DNA of 64,000 bases from Spongospora subterranea (GCA_900404475.1 OUQQ01000013.1:1-64000); one strand, 5' to 3'. Numbered from the stretch's first letter, positions 51,229-63,078 are shown. Notes: generated by a model from the sequence alone, not told the origin. Numbers and translations: made by a program.

Positions 51229-53396
51229 TTATTCTTCCCAAAAATGTTCGAAAAGCGCTAATGAAAGCGCATTCCCAAGTCGCCTTCCATCAACAAGCAG
51301 TTCCGAGACAAGCTCTCGACGAGTATCGTCAACGTCACATTGTTGATACGCTTGTATGAGAGCGGCAGCACATGGGTATTTGGAGATGATACATTCGGCA
51401 CGTTTATCTGATATGCCGGGCACTCTCAACAGCATGTTGAACCATTCCTTCATGGATGGGGAGTATATTCCGCCGGCAACAGAAGACTTGGATACGGTTG
51501 TACTCCTTATTCCTGGACACATGAGCGAAAGTTAAGCAGGATCAATTTTCCTATTGGGTTGCACATCGTCCTGGATTCCATGAACGGCGAATCATTAGTA
51601 CCTAGTGATGTCGTAGGATCGGGTTTGTAAGGCTCTTCTCCCAGATGACGGGTCGCCTGCACGAGGAACATGCCGATCTCACTCGCGTTGGGAAAATGTA
51701 AAAATCCGCAACGACCTTGTGTTCGAACCAATATATCGGCAGCAAAATCCTCGATTTGCTTGCAGTTATTGATACCTGTAGAAGATGAAGAAGTACGCGC
51801 AGGACCACTATCTACGAGAATGTGAATCAACGGATTGACAGAGGAATCAGGTTTACAACCATACCTTGACGGAGACTTTGCTGCATTCTTCGATTACAGT
51901 TGAGCCGCACGGCCCCATGGAGATTTTGGACTACAACTGCGGTTCTCGACTTAGCTCGAGCTAGTTCCATTGCGATTTTGTTCATTAACCGTCCGTTATC
52001 ATACTCCTCCAAGAAAGCGCTGGCCTTGTATAATAAAATCGAGAATGGCAACGGCACAAGTTCATAGAGTGACGAGTCTCGTAAACTGAGACGTCTATTA
52101 GCGACACAAACACGAAAACTTATAAGAGACGTACAGCAGCCTACAGCTGTCTTTATCAAAGTTCAACACATCTAAATCATCCTTTACAGTTTTTCTCGAC
52201 CACCTTATCAGTTCGGAATCTGCATCGCTAATTACGAATGCATCGATCTCGCCTGATTAAATGCATAAACACAAAAATGAATAAAAGCAATCAGATATTG
52301 TGATGAGCAGCGATTACCTTTTATGGTTTCTATCGAGTTCTGTATTGGAGACTGGTATGTTTCCCAAATCGAACGCGGCATGCTGACAAGGATTTCGCTC
52401 CAAAAATACTTACCTGTCAGCCAGCGTTATTTACTGTCGCATATAAATTCGCACGATTATTGTGAGAGCTTACCAAGTTTCCGCGATTTATTGAGCGCCA
52501 CTTTCTCCTAATGAACATCTCAGAAAAATGCAACACCAGCAAAAAAATTTCTAATATAACTACCCGCTGTTTCTTCTTATCAACAACGTCGTCAATTTTA
52601 TCAGCAGTTCGTTTCCTTCTTCTTTTGATAGTACAATCAATAACCGGTTCGGAGCGGTTCAACGAAAAGTTCGTATTGTCGGCCTCAAAGTTCTGATATG
52701 TATTAAGCGTCTCCTACTTTGCAATCTTAGATGCGTTAGCATGAGTTCCTGTAAAATGCTCGCCTTTTGCTCCTGAGTATCAACGACTTTCTTTGCTTGA
52801 CTAGCGTCTCCGATTCGATTTGTGTTCACCGTGCGGTCACTTGATGGTCCAACAAACACCGATGGGAGCTCGACTGGTGGACGAAAATAAGGCTGTTTGG
52901 CATCCGAAGGGCCAGCGTATTGAGGGTATGAACCAACAGCATCATCATCAGACGACCCAATATAAACTACCTAGTAGCGCCATATTGACAAAAATAATAA
53001 TCACGCTAGATCTGCAGGATCACCTCGATATCTGACTTTGAACGAACAAGATAAAATCGCTCCACAGCCGATGGTGTATCGTCGACAAGAGCAGTAATTT
53101 GACTGGAAGGACCATCAGAATCAATTTCGATGACTTCAGGAAGAGCAGCATCATCGAATGAAGCACTAGCGTGACACATAAGCGTTTTAATATTTTACGC
53201 TGAACACTGAAAAATACCTGGCTGGACGTGGGATTTCTGTACTAGAGTTACATGAGGAAGAGCAACCTACCTGGCAGCTCCGAGGCGACGATGGAAACAG
53301 TTCAGGTTCAACTTCACATATCTCACATTTGGCAACGAGTGGCTTGTCGTTGAAAAAGGTGCATTGTTGACACACCCAGCCATTTCGCCAGTTCAT
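51229..53396 (-). CDS. EME1: EME1/MMS4-like structure-specific nuclease subunit with N-terminal NZF and SUMO-interaction motifs
   Basis: Predicted non-catalytic partner of MUS81 that resolves branched DNA. ATG 53396 begins an NZF/RanBP2 finger (GWVCQQCTFFNDKPLVAKC, then EIC), with the TF dipeptide typical of ubiquitin-binding NZFs. Two acidic-flanked hydrophobic patches follow, LPEVIEIDSDGP (about 53125) and SDIEVVYIGSSDDD (spliced, about 53045 and 52965), which read as SUMO-interaction motifs. Basic/coiled segments KRRRKRTADKIDDVVDKKKQ (about 52610) lead into the inactive ERCC4-like domain (HILVDSGPARTSS, QIEDFAADILVRTQGRCGF, about 51825-51680). The C-terminal helix-hairpin-helix pair (LLRVPGISDKRAECIISKYP, LIQAYQQCDVDDTRRELVSE) matches EME1 with its AYQQC signature. 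The chain of splices is inferred, so a split into two genes is possible. Confidence 0.77.
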
Positions 53397-53524
53397 GGAG
53401 ATTGTGATCGAAACGATTTAAGAAGCTTAGACTTCGCCAGGACCTGCGGATACGACCAAAATTGGCTGGAGTTTGATAGATGAGGCAGAATGCGAAGGTT
53501 GCAAATGGCAATCTATCGCCGCAT

Positions 53525-53760
53525 TACTACACTATAAACCCAATATTGCGGAGCGGACCCATATCAACAATGATCAAGAAGGGCGGCGCGGACTCATATC
53601 AACAATGAAGACTGTGACCCCATCTATACTATAAAATGGTGATCTATCTGCTCGTTACATGCGAATTGTTACGGGTCGGACTCGTAACAGTAATGAACTG
53701 ATGATCTCTGTTCGTTATAACCCAATGTGGCGGTGCGAACTCATATCGATAATGATTACC
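53525..53760. repeat. Degenerate tandem repeat
   Basis: Diverged copies of a unit containing gcggactcatatcaacaatga recur at about 53550, 53590, 53670 and 53735, separated by variants of ctataaacccaatattgcgg. The unit is about 40-70 bp and irregular, with no coding signal. Confidence 0.6.
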
Positions 53761-54347
53761 GTAGGAAACAGAACAACTACGACAAGTTTAATATCTACAC
53801 ATGGGGGTTTGACAACATAAACACCAACACATTGAGATCAAACAGTCGTTTATATCTACAAATGCGGCGGGCGGACAAAATCCCTGGGCAGAATGATTGC
53901 GCATTTGAAAAGCATCTCGCTTCTTTAAACGAAAACGCAGTGTATGGCCATATGGTGACAGGAAATACACAATTGAATTGATTTAGAAATAAACCATTTT
54001 AAGGGGGTCCGATGCCAACTCTATCATTGCTACCGGGTCTTCACGAGGGCAGGTATTGCCTGGTGTATTGCAAATTTTGTGACGAAATCCGCTGTTCTCA
54101 CACCGGTAATGAACACTCATGATCAGAGTGACGCACTCCATATGGACCCTCACACTGACAACACAAGCACATTTCATACCGCTACACCGTTCGTTGTCCT
54201 ATCCATGATCCTAACCCATCTTTCGGACGACCAAAAACCCCTACATCCAATTCGATCTGAACGCCGTTGGATTTGAGGAAGATCAGGGGTATATTTGCGA
54301 AATAAAAGCGTGGTTGGAAAATCTATGATCTCTTTACCAACGAACGC
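53761..54347. other. Intergenic, no gene seen
   Basis: Short unsupported frames only (for example 53727-53981 plus and 54079-54276 plus). Confidence 0.35.
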
Positions 54348-55330
54348 TCAACGCTTATTTTTTGTGATCCGCTCAATACCAGGAATTCCACAAGTCGATG
54401 GCTTTCTGATTCGAAGGGTCCTATACTGATTTGCGATGGGATGATCACGCGCTCTTTGAGGATCGTGATATCTTCGAGAAGATTGAATTATTCCTGGCTC
54501 GACATAGGATTCTGGCCAATAGAACCAATCACTAATTCGGTTCATAGGATTCGGCGATGAAGCCGCGTCGAAGACGGAATGCTCGAGCCGGTGGCGTACA
54601 GAAGCGGAAAGCGAGCTTTGGTCGATTCTGACATGACTAATAGGAATACTGCCCAACATTTTGGTCAGAACAAGAATATAAACCGAACAATGGCGATCAA
54701 ACGCCCTAACCCGTCTACAGCTTGCCAAACTGATATCGCATAGATTAGAGCAATCGGAACCGTGTCCCAGATACTCGATACGATAGCGCCTTGCCTAGAA
54801 AAGATGGCAATCCGGTCAAAAGTGACGATTGTATCGGAACAGCTCAACTGCCTTCCCGGGTCTTCCGCTATCCATCGACGTAAATGGCCTATGAACTTCA
54901 GCGATCCTCGCCTTGATGGGTTCAGCTTGATGAACGATGCATAATGTTTGAGAACCTCCAGCATATGCGGTTTGTCTTCATTTCCGAACCAGAACAGGGT
55001 TTGACAGAGGTTATCTTCGAGAACAGGTGATTGGCGATGGTCGGTTGGATCGTAATATTTCAGATATTTATCAAGGGAAATGGCCTCTTTGTCGGAATTT
55101 CGACGAGTACAAGCATGGGATACGTCTGAGAGCACCTTCCGGGCGATCGTCAACAGATTAGACATCAAATTAGGCAATGAGCCATGTATACCAGTCCGGA
55201 TCATTCTGGACAATTCATCGAAAGAAACGAACTGGAATATCCTGAAATAACGTCCAGTTATTATAACTGCAGGCGATCATCATTGTTATTATCGAATGGT
55301 GAAGGCAAGCGAGGAGGCAAACGACTCGGG
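54348..55330 (-). CDS. Unidentified protein, at least two or three exons
   Basis: A long minus-strand frame from about 55240 to 54680 reads IFQFVSFDELSRMIRTGIHG, then SLDKYLKYYDPTDHRQSPVL, LCQTLFWFGNEDKPHMLEVL, DRIAIFSRQGAIVSS and a hydrophobic stretch IPALIYAISVWQAV-like (about 54750-54715). An exon at 54728-54348 continues with AFDRHCSVYILVLTKML, ISHVRIDQSSLSASVRHRLE and a basic C-terminus. Upstream, PFDNNNDDRLQ (about 55300-55265) can be joined by a short intron. No start ATG is resolved, and no family recognised. Helical content looks high, with one possible membrane segment. Confidence 0.55.
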
Positions 55331-55463
55331 GATCAATGATGATGTCCTTAATGAAGTCCGCGCATTTAGCGGTCCCCGGCAAATCACATCGTCTGGCGGC
55401 GAACGTCCTGTTTTAGCCACGAGGACGGCCAATACACAAGTATTGCTCGTAGACAATAGCAGA

Positions 55464-56179
55464 ATGGTCTCGATAAGGCGATGTACTGTCAAAGATCTGT
55501 TCGAAATGCAGAACTGCAACCTGTTGTATGTGTCCTGGATTCAGCGTGTTGATTGGCGATTTTTCTGATCATGGTTTAGGTGTTTGCCTGAGAACTATCG
55601 TGAGTCTGCATGATTTATTGTACAGTAGTTTGGCAATTTTCTGAACTGGTACGAATAGAGATGAAATACTATCTGTACCACATCTTGTCATGGCCGCAAT
55701 TGCCGTTCGTTGCTGAAGGTTACAATGGCAAAATCGTGGGATACGTTCTGGCAAAAATGTGAACAGACTGCCAATTTCATCGCTTTCATATAATTAATGC
55801 AATAATTAGGGAGGAAGATTCGAAGGAATTGCATGGCCATATTACATCGTTGGCTGTGTTGCGAACGTATCGGAAAATGGGGATCGCGACGAAGTTGATG
55901 GAAGCTGCCCAACATGCGATGAATCATGTTTTCAATGCAGAATATGTATCCCTTCACGTCAGGAAAAGCAACGTGGGCGCCTTCCACCTGTACACAAAAA
56001 CGCTAGGATACGAACAGCATGATATCGAAGCGAAATACTACGCTGATGGTGAAGACGCTTATGATATGCGAAAGTACTTCCACGCTAATCGTAAACATCA
56101 CGTTGTTAGTGATAATATCTACGAAGGATCCAAAGACACTGTCGCCAGCCAGACTGCCACTGTAGCGCCAGCACAATAA
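55464..56179 (+). CDS. NAA10: N-alpha-acetyltransferase 10, catalytic subunit of NatA
   Basis: GNAT acetyltransferase that acetylates protein N-termini co-translationally with NAA15. The canonical start ATG 55464 gives [20 protein letters not shown], aligned with MNIRNARPEDLMNMQHCNL. Spliced exons continue with [51 protein letters not shown] (acetyl-CoA-binding RxxGxA, about 55828-55885), [14 protein letters not shown] and [12 protein letters not shown], all hallmark NAA10 blocks. Three introns of about 50-65 nt interrupt it. Stop at 56177-56179 after a short Ser/Thr/Ala-rich tail. The frame is open upstream to an in-frame ATG at 55296, which would add 56 residues (see findings). Confidence 0.94.
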
Positions 56180-56273
56180 ACTCTATCCCGATCTTTCTCG
56201 ACGTCGTTTCAGTGACTGCACCAACTGCGTTTGCATTGTTGATTCACTGTTGGACAACAAAATTCAAAATATT

Positions 56274-57469
56274 TTAGACAATAAGTGGTGTGTCGACGGT
56301 GGAATGACATTGACAGAATTCTGCCCGGATGGCATGCATTTTCTCAAACTCTTTTTGCTGGCCTTTAACATGAATTATGAACCCTATTGCTGTAAGTACC
56401 ATGCCGATGATTTTTGGAATTGTCATAATTTCACCAAGAAGAAAACAGAGTACGATGATCTCAAGGATTCGCGGAAGCGGCTTGACAACTGCAAATGTGA
56501 AAGCGGTTCGCAACGAGCAAATATAATATTTGGCACATCGCATGTATAACCTTGTCAAAATGGTAATGGCGGCGGCTAGAGATAAACCTATTACCGCATC
56601 CCATCCAGCATGCGTGATTGTGCCTGATCCGTCCCAAGCAGTGACGAACTCCGTTTTCCAGGAAGCCGCTTCCCCAGAAATATATAACGGAATGAGCATG
56701 CCGATAAAGGCAAACAATGATACCCAACTCGCATACTGAGTGATGAACCACAAATTTTCAGTACAATCATCGTGGGTCAACTTGGAAACTGTCCTGAAGT
56801 GTCATCAATGTTTACACAATCTCGAAACGCAGACTTACAGTCGAACGAAACTGATATAGGTAAGCGACGAAAACTAGCCCTATCTTGGATTCGTGTCTTC
56901 AACACAAACGTTGATATCACAGTACTGAGCGATTCTTGGGCCACTCCATATATGGCAAGCGGAATCCCCAGAGCGATGGTCAAACCGGTCAGCTTTTGAG
57001 CCTTGTCTGCTGCATCTTGATGTTCAGGAGCGATAATAATTTTGGAAATGACGCTAGGAAGCACTGCACAGGTGACCAATACTAAAGCAAGCATATTGGC
57101 AACAGTGATCTTCTTCCGCAATATAATTCTGCTAAAAGAAGCATTGAAAAGAATGTCTAGGGAGGCTATGATGGCATAGACGGATCCAGGAAGAAGATCT
57201 GCAAAACAATTATTAGTTGAGGGAAGTTGAAAGCAATTACCCCTACTTTCTGAGTATGAAATAATGGATTTGGATATCGAATAACTGAATCCAATTGCGG
57301 CACAGATGCCGATAACCCTTGGAGAAGGAAACAGTCGGTCCCGTGACGACCTGGGGCAATATAGGAAATACAAAGGGAATGACACAGCCCATGTGGTTTC
57401 AGATATCATTGCCCAAAGCATTGGGAGGACGAATTGATATCTACAGAAATTGAAGCATTGCAAAAACAT
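56274..57469 (-). CDS. Drug/metabolite transporter superfamily membrane protein
   Basis: Multi-pass protein of the DMT (SLC35/CRT-like) type. From ATG 57469: MLWAMISETTWAVSFPLYFL, VIGICAAIGFSYSISKSII, then after an intron LLPGSVYAIIASLDILFNAS, ILRKKITVANMLALVLVTCA, LTGLTIALGIPLAIYGVAQE, and in the second part SWVSLFAFIGMLIPLYI, WDAVIGLSLAAAITILTRLY and LGEIMTIPKIIGMVLTAIGF. The repeated pattern of paired helices with a duty-cycle of LR.K...(A/G).LALVLV is typical of the superfamily, in which a helix block is duplicated. The substrate cannot be inferred: nucleotide-sugar transport and amino acid/peptide export (CRT-like) are both possible. It ends 95 bp from the convergent NAA10 gene. Confidence 0.72.
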
Positions 57470-57802
57470 GTCAACATTCGAGTTTACCGATAGTTAATAA
57501 ATTTGAGGACAACAATACACAGGGAGCTCAAAAAAATGTATCCGGTGATGCAAATTTTCATTTTGTTGCACCAAAAACCTCCTTTTACACATAGGCACGC
57601 ATCGTCAATGGACGGATTGATAAGTTCAGTATTATGATCCATTAAAGGACGGCGTTATGAGCCGCCAATGATAGATTCGCCCTATAATCCTCAGAACGAC
57701 GTTGCTGGGATCAACGAGTTCAACGAAATCCCGTCTGTTTTACAATGAAATTTATAATGGTACACTACGAACCTAACTTTACGCAAAATAATGATTCAGC
57801 CT
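57470..57802. other. Intergenic, no gene seen
   Basis: AT-rich gap upstream of the transporter start and downstream of the next minus-strand frame. Confidence 0.35.
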
Positions 57803-58230
57803 TTATTTTAACAATTGCGTCGGAGCAATTGGGATAATAATACCAACGATCTTGAAAAAGAGGAACGAAATGAGCACGTTGTTAATATTGATGTTTGAAT
57901 TTGGAACACAATTTCGTAAGGAAATTGGACTGACATAGCACATATGGTAAAAACTATCCAACAACTCCACAGTTGATCTTGTAGATGTTCCACACCTATT
58001 CTCATCAATGTGGAGAATGGCAGATCTGCAGTGACATAAACTGCCATCAGACGGCCAGACAGAGCAGTGTGTCGGGGAATCTACCAGTCTGTAGGTTAAG
58101 CCATAACCGGCGGTGATATCCCATTTTTGACATATTGCATATGGTATGCCCTCAGAAGTGCATACCACATGGCACAACGGTCGGCAATAAACTAGCCCAT
58201 TTTTGCATGACTGTTGAGTGTGATTGAGAG
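57803..58230 (-). CDS. Unidentified Cys-rich protein fragment with hydrophobic C-terminus
   Basis: A minus-strand frame from about 58225 to 57803 reads HTQQSCKNGLVYCRPLCHVV, CTSEGIPYAICQKWD, then SPTHCSVWPSDGSLCHCRSA, and ends with a hydrophobic segment (NNVLISFLFFKIVGIIIPIA). Ten or more cysteines spaced like a disulphide-bonded extracellular domain suggest a secreted or membrane-anchored protein. No start codon is seen, so an upstream exon is needed. No family recognised. Confidence 0.45.
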
Positions 58231-58377
58231 CCCCGTTCCGTCAACTCCCCAATCATATCCTTGGTCGCGGGACTCTCTTGGGGGCCCAGAGGTAGTGCCA
58301 CTGTAACCTTAACAAGTCACTATTAGCCAACCGCACAATCCTTATATCATTTGTCACGGGCACAGCTTTCGACAACG

Positions 58378-59131
58378 ATGACATCGCCCAGCACCAGGAG
58401 GCGTGATATGGATGTCATGAAGCTGTAGGCTATAATAGTTGCCCCTTTTTTCTAACGTCTTTCCCTTATCGATTCATGCTTAGAATGATGTCAGATTATG
58501 ATGTCCGTCTGGCCAATGAAGACTCGGCCAGCGATTTTTACGTAAAACTGAATGGGCCATCGGAGAGTCCATACGATGGAGGAGTTTGGACGGTTCATGT
58601 TTCGTTGCCCGTGGAATATCCATACAAATCACCTTCCATTGGCTTTTGTAATCCTATATATCATCCCAATGTCGACGCCAAATCCGGATCTGTCTGCCTT
58701 GATGTTATCAACCAAACGTGGAGCCCAATGTTTGGTGAGCGATCCCGCTGCTGCTGAATAGGACTTCCCCTCGTTAATTCCGTGCTTTATGGAACTGTGT
58801 AGATCTCGTCAATATCTTCAGTGTATTTCTCCCGCAACTGCTCTTATATCCGAATGCTCATGATCCTCTGAATGGAGAAGCTGGCGCCCTGTACATTCAA
58901 GATAGAGATGCGTATCTGAAACGCGTCAGGTAATTTGTTTTTTATTGTTGTAATTGTTTTCATTGAAAAAGAAAGTTCAGGGAATGTGTACATAAACATG
59001 CGATGAATGTTCCAGAATTAGTCTCATCCGACCAACAGTCCCAGCCATTGTGTTCATCTCCTTCTGTAGAAGTTGCATCTGATGAAGAATTTTCAGAGGT
59101 GGACGATGATGATCTTGATATAGATTTGTAA
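58378..59131 (+). CDS. UBE2H: Ubiquitin-conjugating enzyme E2 H
   Basis: E2 enzyme, in animals paired with the CTLH (GID) E3 ligase. ATG 58378 gives [16 protein letters not shown], matching the family start SSPSPGKRRMDTDVVKL. The UBC fold contains [36 protein letters not shown] (HPN motif, about 58640-58675), [17 protein letters not shown] (catalytic Cys in SVCLDV, about 58700) and, across introns, [18 protein letters not shown] and [12 protein letters not shown]. The C-terminal exon ends with an acidic Ser-rich tail ([17 protein letters not shown]), as in other UBE2H proteins. Introns are about 65, 75 and 43 nt. Stop at 59129-59131. Confidence 0.95.
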
Positions 59132-59284
59132 TTTCTTACCACAAAGTCAATATTATACCTTGTATATCCGTGTTCAAACCAATAAATTTCGGCGTTTGCA
59201 CATTTGTTTAGTCCAAAACGTCTAACGCTGGCATCAAGTGTTAAAAAACTTCAAAGTATTTGTATTTTGAATCTGCGAGCGTAA

Positions 59285-59790
59285 AAGATGGTATGTCCTT
59301 CAAGGTTCGATCTTGCAAACTGGTGCCACTTTTTTTTTCGATCTAGTGCATCTTCTATTCTCGACGATCCCAGCAACAAGTTCCGCTTGCATCGGCGTAA
59401 GTTTTCGTCGGCTAGTCTAAAATTGTCATCAGTTGCTTTGGACGCGATTTTGAACGAGATTGCATGGCATCTTACTCAACTAAGGCGACTGAATTCGTAC
59501 ATGTCACGCGGTGCGAGATCTGGAAAATGATGTGGTCAGATATTTACGAAGCCGTCCCAGACCTCGCACCAAGTGACATACAAATTCATAGTCAAGTCGA
59601 GCAGGATGCTATGTAATCTCGTTTGAATTGCGTCCGACCAAGGCAAAGGTTTTGAAATTGGTTGTGAACAACCTCAGACGCGTGAGCTTTTCACCCAGTA
59701 TTCTGTTTCAGTTTTGTCAGCGATTGACAACTGTCCAGGTAAAGGCTGAGGCTCAAAAGCATTTTCACAATGTAGTTCACTGATATCTAA
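59285..59790 (+). CDS. Unidentified small spliced gene
   Basis: After a probable intron ending cgatctag at about 59345, the plus strand encodes SSILDDPSNKFRLHRRKFSS and SVALDAILNEIAWHLTQL. A downstream piece (about 59610-59790) encodes FELRPTKAKVLKLVVNNLRR and SPSILFQFCQRLTTVQVKAE, ending with a stop near 59788. A third piece in another frame (WSDIYEAVPDLAPSDIQIH) lies between and implies further introns. The mostly helical, charged character suggests a complex subunit. No family recognised and no firm start codon. Confidence 0.4.
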
Positions 59791-60221
59791 ATCAACAGAC
59801 CACCAATCGGCCATAATCGGCAGGTAACTTCTTCAGTGTAGATTGAGGGTCAAAGCTGCCAACCGCAACCGAGTTGATAACCGAGCAACACGCCTCAAAA
59901 GTCAGACTCTGGGTTGGCACCAATTGCCAGACTGTGTACATGTACATGTAACAAATATCTGGTAGGTACAGCTGTGCCTGCCGTACCGACTTACGACGGC
60001 TACGGATCATCTGGAAGGCGATTGGATTGCGCTCGCAGACAGAAATGCTTGGAGGTGATTCGGAAGATCATGTTCTTCCACGGTATTCTTTTGTGCCACC
60101 GAATGCAAGTTCGAAAACTCTTCACTACTCGAAGGCAGTTGCCCACTTTCAGAGACTGTCCCGTAGTTGTCGCTGAAAATATTCTTAGGTTGATAAGCCT
60201 TTCAGTTTACGCAGGACTTTG
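59791..60221. other. Upstream region of the mannosidase gene
   Basis: No convincing gene. Open frames on both strands (59792-60010 minus, 59914-60222 plus) have no supporting features. Confidence 0.35.
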
Positions 60222-62463
60222 ATGAACTATAGGCGTCATCGAACTCGCTTGTACATTGTAACTGCGATTTTATTCATCATTGTTGTACTCTTCTTCCTAT
60301 CCAGGCCCACTGTAATTTTTTTCGTCAACGCTTTTAATCCGGTTATTCAGACATACTTACGCTTTATCGCAGACTTCACCTTTCAAGGTTGAAGATCCTA
60401 TTTCGTTGGATCCTCAACAGAATAAGAGGATGATGGATATCATGCTGGATGCTGAAAAAAATGAGCTAAAAGCGGAACCTGGGCAAGATTCGCCTGTTAT
60501 TTCACCAGAACACTCGAATCAAGCTTCTGATGAAAAGCCACCGATACCGGTCAAAGTTCAGGGTTCCGCTGATATTATAAAGGCTGAGGCAGTCAAAGCT
60601 GAATTTGTCCATTCATTTGCCGGTTACTCCCTTTTCGCTTGGGGGTTTGACGATCTTGTCAGTTTTCGTTTATATTGTTTTTGTGAATACTGAATGACCT
60701 GTAGCACCCTATTTCAAGACGAGGCAGCAACGGTTATACTATGGGGTTAACGATCATTGATGCCATAGACACCGCCATAATCATGGGCTTGGATAAAGGC
60801 GTGTTCATTCTATTTTTTTCATTTCAATGATAATGTTTATACTGGTCGTAGAGTACGAGAAGTGTCGATCGTGGATACAGAATTCATTAGTTTTTGCTGA
60901 TCAAACTGGAGTCAACGTATTCGAAACCACGATCCGTGTTGTCGGCGGCCTTCTCTCTGCATATTCTCTGAAAAAAGTCAAATCATCACCTTGAAGCGTT
61001 TTTCATCTCATTTGTTTATAGGATCAAGTGTTTCTTGATAAAGCCCGGGAACTGGCTGACCGACTTTTGATTGCTTTCGACACCCCATCCGGCATTCCAT
61101 TTGGTACAGTCTCGTTCAATCCGGTCAGTTTCGCATTTATGGCTTTATTTCTCTAACCTGCTGTTAGCCCCGAGCTTTCAACCCTAGTTGGGGCGGCTCC
61201 GCATCATCGACATCTGAAGCAGGTCTGTTGCTATGTTCGATTTGGTTGGACTCTAATTGTGGTGGATATTAGGCTCTGTTCAACTTGAATGGAGATATCT
61301 TTCTCAACTGACTGGTTCTCCTGTTTATGCTAATGCGGTTGACCGAGCTACATCAGCTCTAACAAGTTTAGACAAGCCTCGGGGCCTGTTCACACGATTT
61401 GTGGATCCTAACACAGGCCTTAATGCCGATACGGTGTGCCGTCGTCCTTTTGATTTGCTTGTCGCTTATAGAATTTCAGACGATCACTCTTGGTGCACGA
61501 GTAGATTCTATTTACGAAATCTTTCTTAAGCAATGGATCCAATCGGGGCATCGTGACGACACTTCCTACAAAAATTATATTGAACATGTAGACCGTATCA
61601 ATGACGAACTGCTGCGATATTCATCATTCAAGCAACTCTCTTTCTATCGAGAAATAATCGGTAAATTTGTGGAGAATTTTTTCATGTGATAATTTGCGCA
61701 TAGATGGAACTCCTCGTAACAAGATGGATCATCTTGTATGTTTCATGGGCGGCACACTAGCCCTCGGTAGTGTTCATGCGAATCCTCCTGGTAGCCGCCA
61801 TCGTGATCTATCAATCGCGAAGAACATAACAGGTAAAGTTCTGGAATTCCGCAAGACCCTCTTTGCACTATTTGAACAGTGTTTTTTTCAAGAAACCTGT
61901 GTGAATTCGTACTTGATGACTCCAACCGGATTGTCTCCAGAAATATTCCTTTTCGATGATCATGGGATTGTAGGTCTTCACTAGACGAGTTGATTTTGTC
62001 TGATTTCTGCAGGATATGGCAGTGGATCCAAATGCCCGCCATAATCTTCTTCGTCCTGGTCCGTATCAACGTTTGCGTTTTCTGCCGAACAGCTCATATT
62101 TGTTTCCAGAAACTGTAGAGTCGCTGTTCATTCTTTGGAGAATAACGCATGATCAGAAATACCGGGATTGGGTATGCAACCATTATTGTCATAGCGTTGT
62201 GTTTTTCAAATATGTATGACAATCAGGGTTGGACGATATTTCAATCGTTCCGAAAGCATTGCCGAGTACCCTGGGGCGGATACTCATCGTTAAGCGATGT
62301 GTTCGTCATCGATGATGATAAGAATTGGATGGATCATATGGAGTCGTTCTTTTTATCTGAAACTTTGAAATATTTTTTCCTGTTGTTCAGCGATGATTCC
62401 GTTATGCCCTTGGATAAATGGGTTTTCAGCACTGAGGCACATCCATTCCCTATACAGCAATAG
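60222..62463 (+). CDS. MAN1B1: ER mannosyl-oligosaccharide 1,2-alpha-mannosidase (GH47)
   Basis: Type II ER membrane enzyme that trims Man9 to Man8 and marks misfolded glycoproteins for degradation. ATG 60222: short basic cytosolic end [11 protein letters not shown], signal anchor [15 protein letters not shown], stem, then the GH47 domain: [48 protein letters not shown] (catalytic Glu), [40 protein letters not shown] (catalytic Asp), [33 protein letters not shown] (catalytic Glu, split by an intron near 62065), [32 protein letters not shown] and the calcium-site Thr in FSTEAHPFP. Stop follows directly. About ten introns of 35-60 nt are inferred, all in frame. The VPxGGYSS block points to MAN1B1 rather than Golgi MAN1A. 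Confidence 0.93.
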
Positions 62464-62547
62464 TTTGCAATCTTTATTTGTTTGCCCATCATCTTCGACA
62501 GTTATATTGAAAACAATTACCACTTCTTCATCTCATCAACTTGACAT

Positions 62548-63078
62548 TCACGATTGTTGCGAACGAATATGGAAAAGTAATGCCACTAGGCGTTCGCGCA
62601 ACCTTGTAGTTGGATCTGTTTGATCGGAGGGCGACGGTGAAGGTAGCGCGTCCAGAATAAGTTCGATTTCAGTTTCCGACAGGACAATAGGTCCACGTGC
62701 CACCATTGTACTGATGATGATCCACGCTTCTTGCCGATTGTGATAATCCGGTAACAGCTGCAATGTCCTTCAGAGTGTATGATATCAAGTGAAAATCCTT
62801 GGATACATACACCTGCGAGGAGTGCCTTGCGGGCGGCGTGCTGGCCCAGATTCACAGTATTCGCCTGCGTCCGGGCGATCTACAGTGTAACAGATTGGAA
62901 ACGGACTGATGTATGGTCGGAAATCGTAACGACCAGGTAATGCTATACCAACTGATCGCAGGCTGAAAACTGAATGTGGTCCATGAAATATATTACGGAG
63001 GATAATATTCCGGGCTGGGTGTAGCGGCTGCGACGATGGGTTGCTTTTTGTTGCGCCGTTCATGATATTGATAAACAT
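62548..63078 (-). CDS. Unidentified small protein, probably two exons
   Basis: ATG 63078 opens a frame with HPARNIILRNIFHGPHSVFS and GRYDFRPYISPFPICYTVDR (a possible mitochondrial-type leader). A plausible 55-nt intron (about 62815-62761) leads to a second exon, read either as DYHNRQEAWIIISTMVARGP and TRLRERLVALLFHIRSQQS (ending at 62548) or in another frame. The phases do not fit perfectly with the first exon, so the model is provisional. No family recognised. It converges on the mannosidase gene 85 bp away. Confidence 0.4.
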
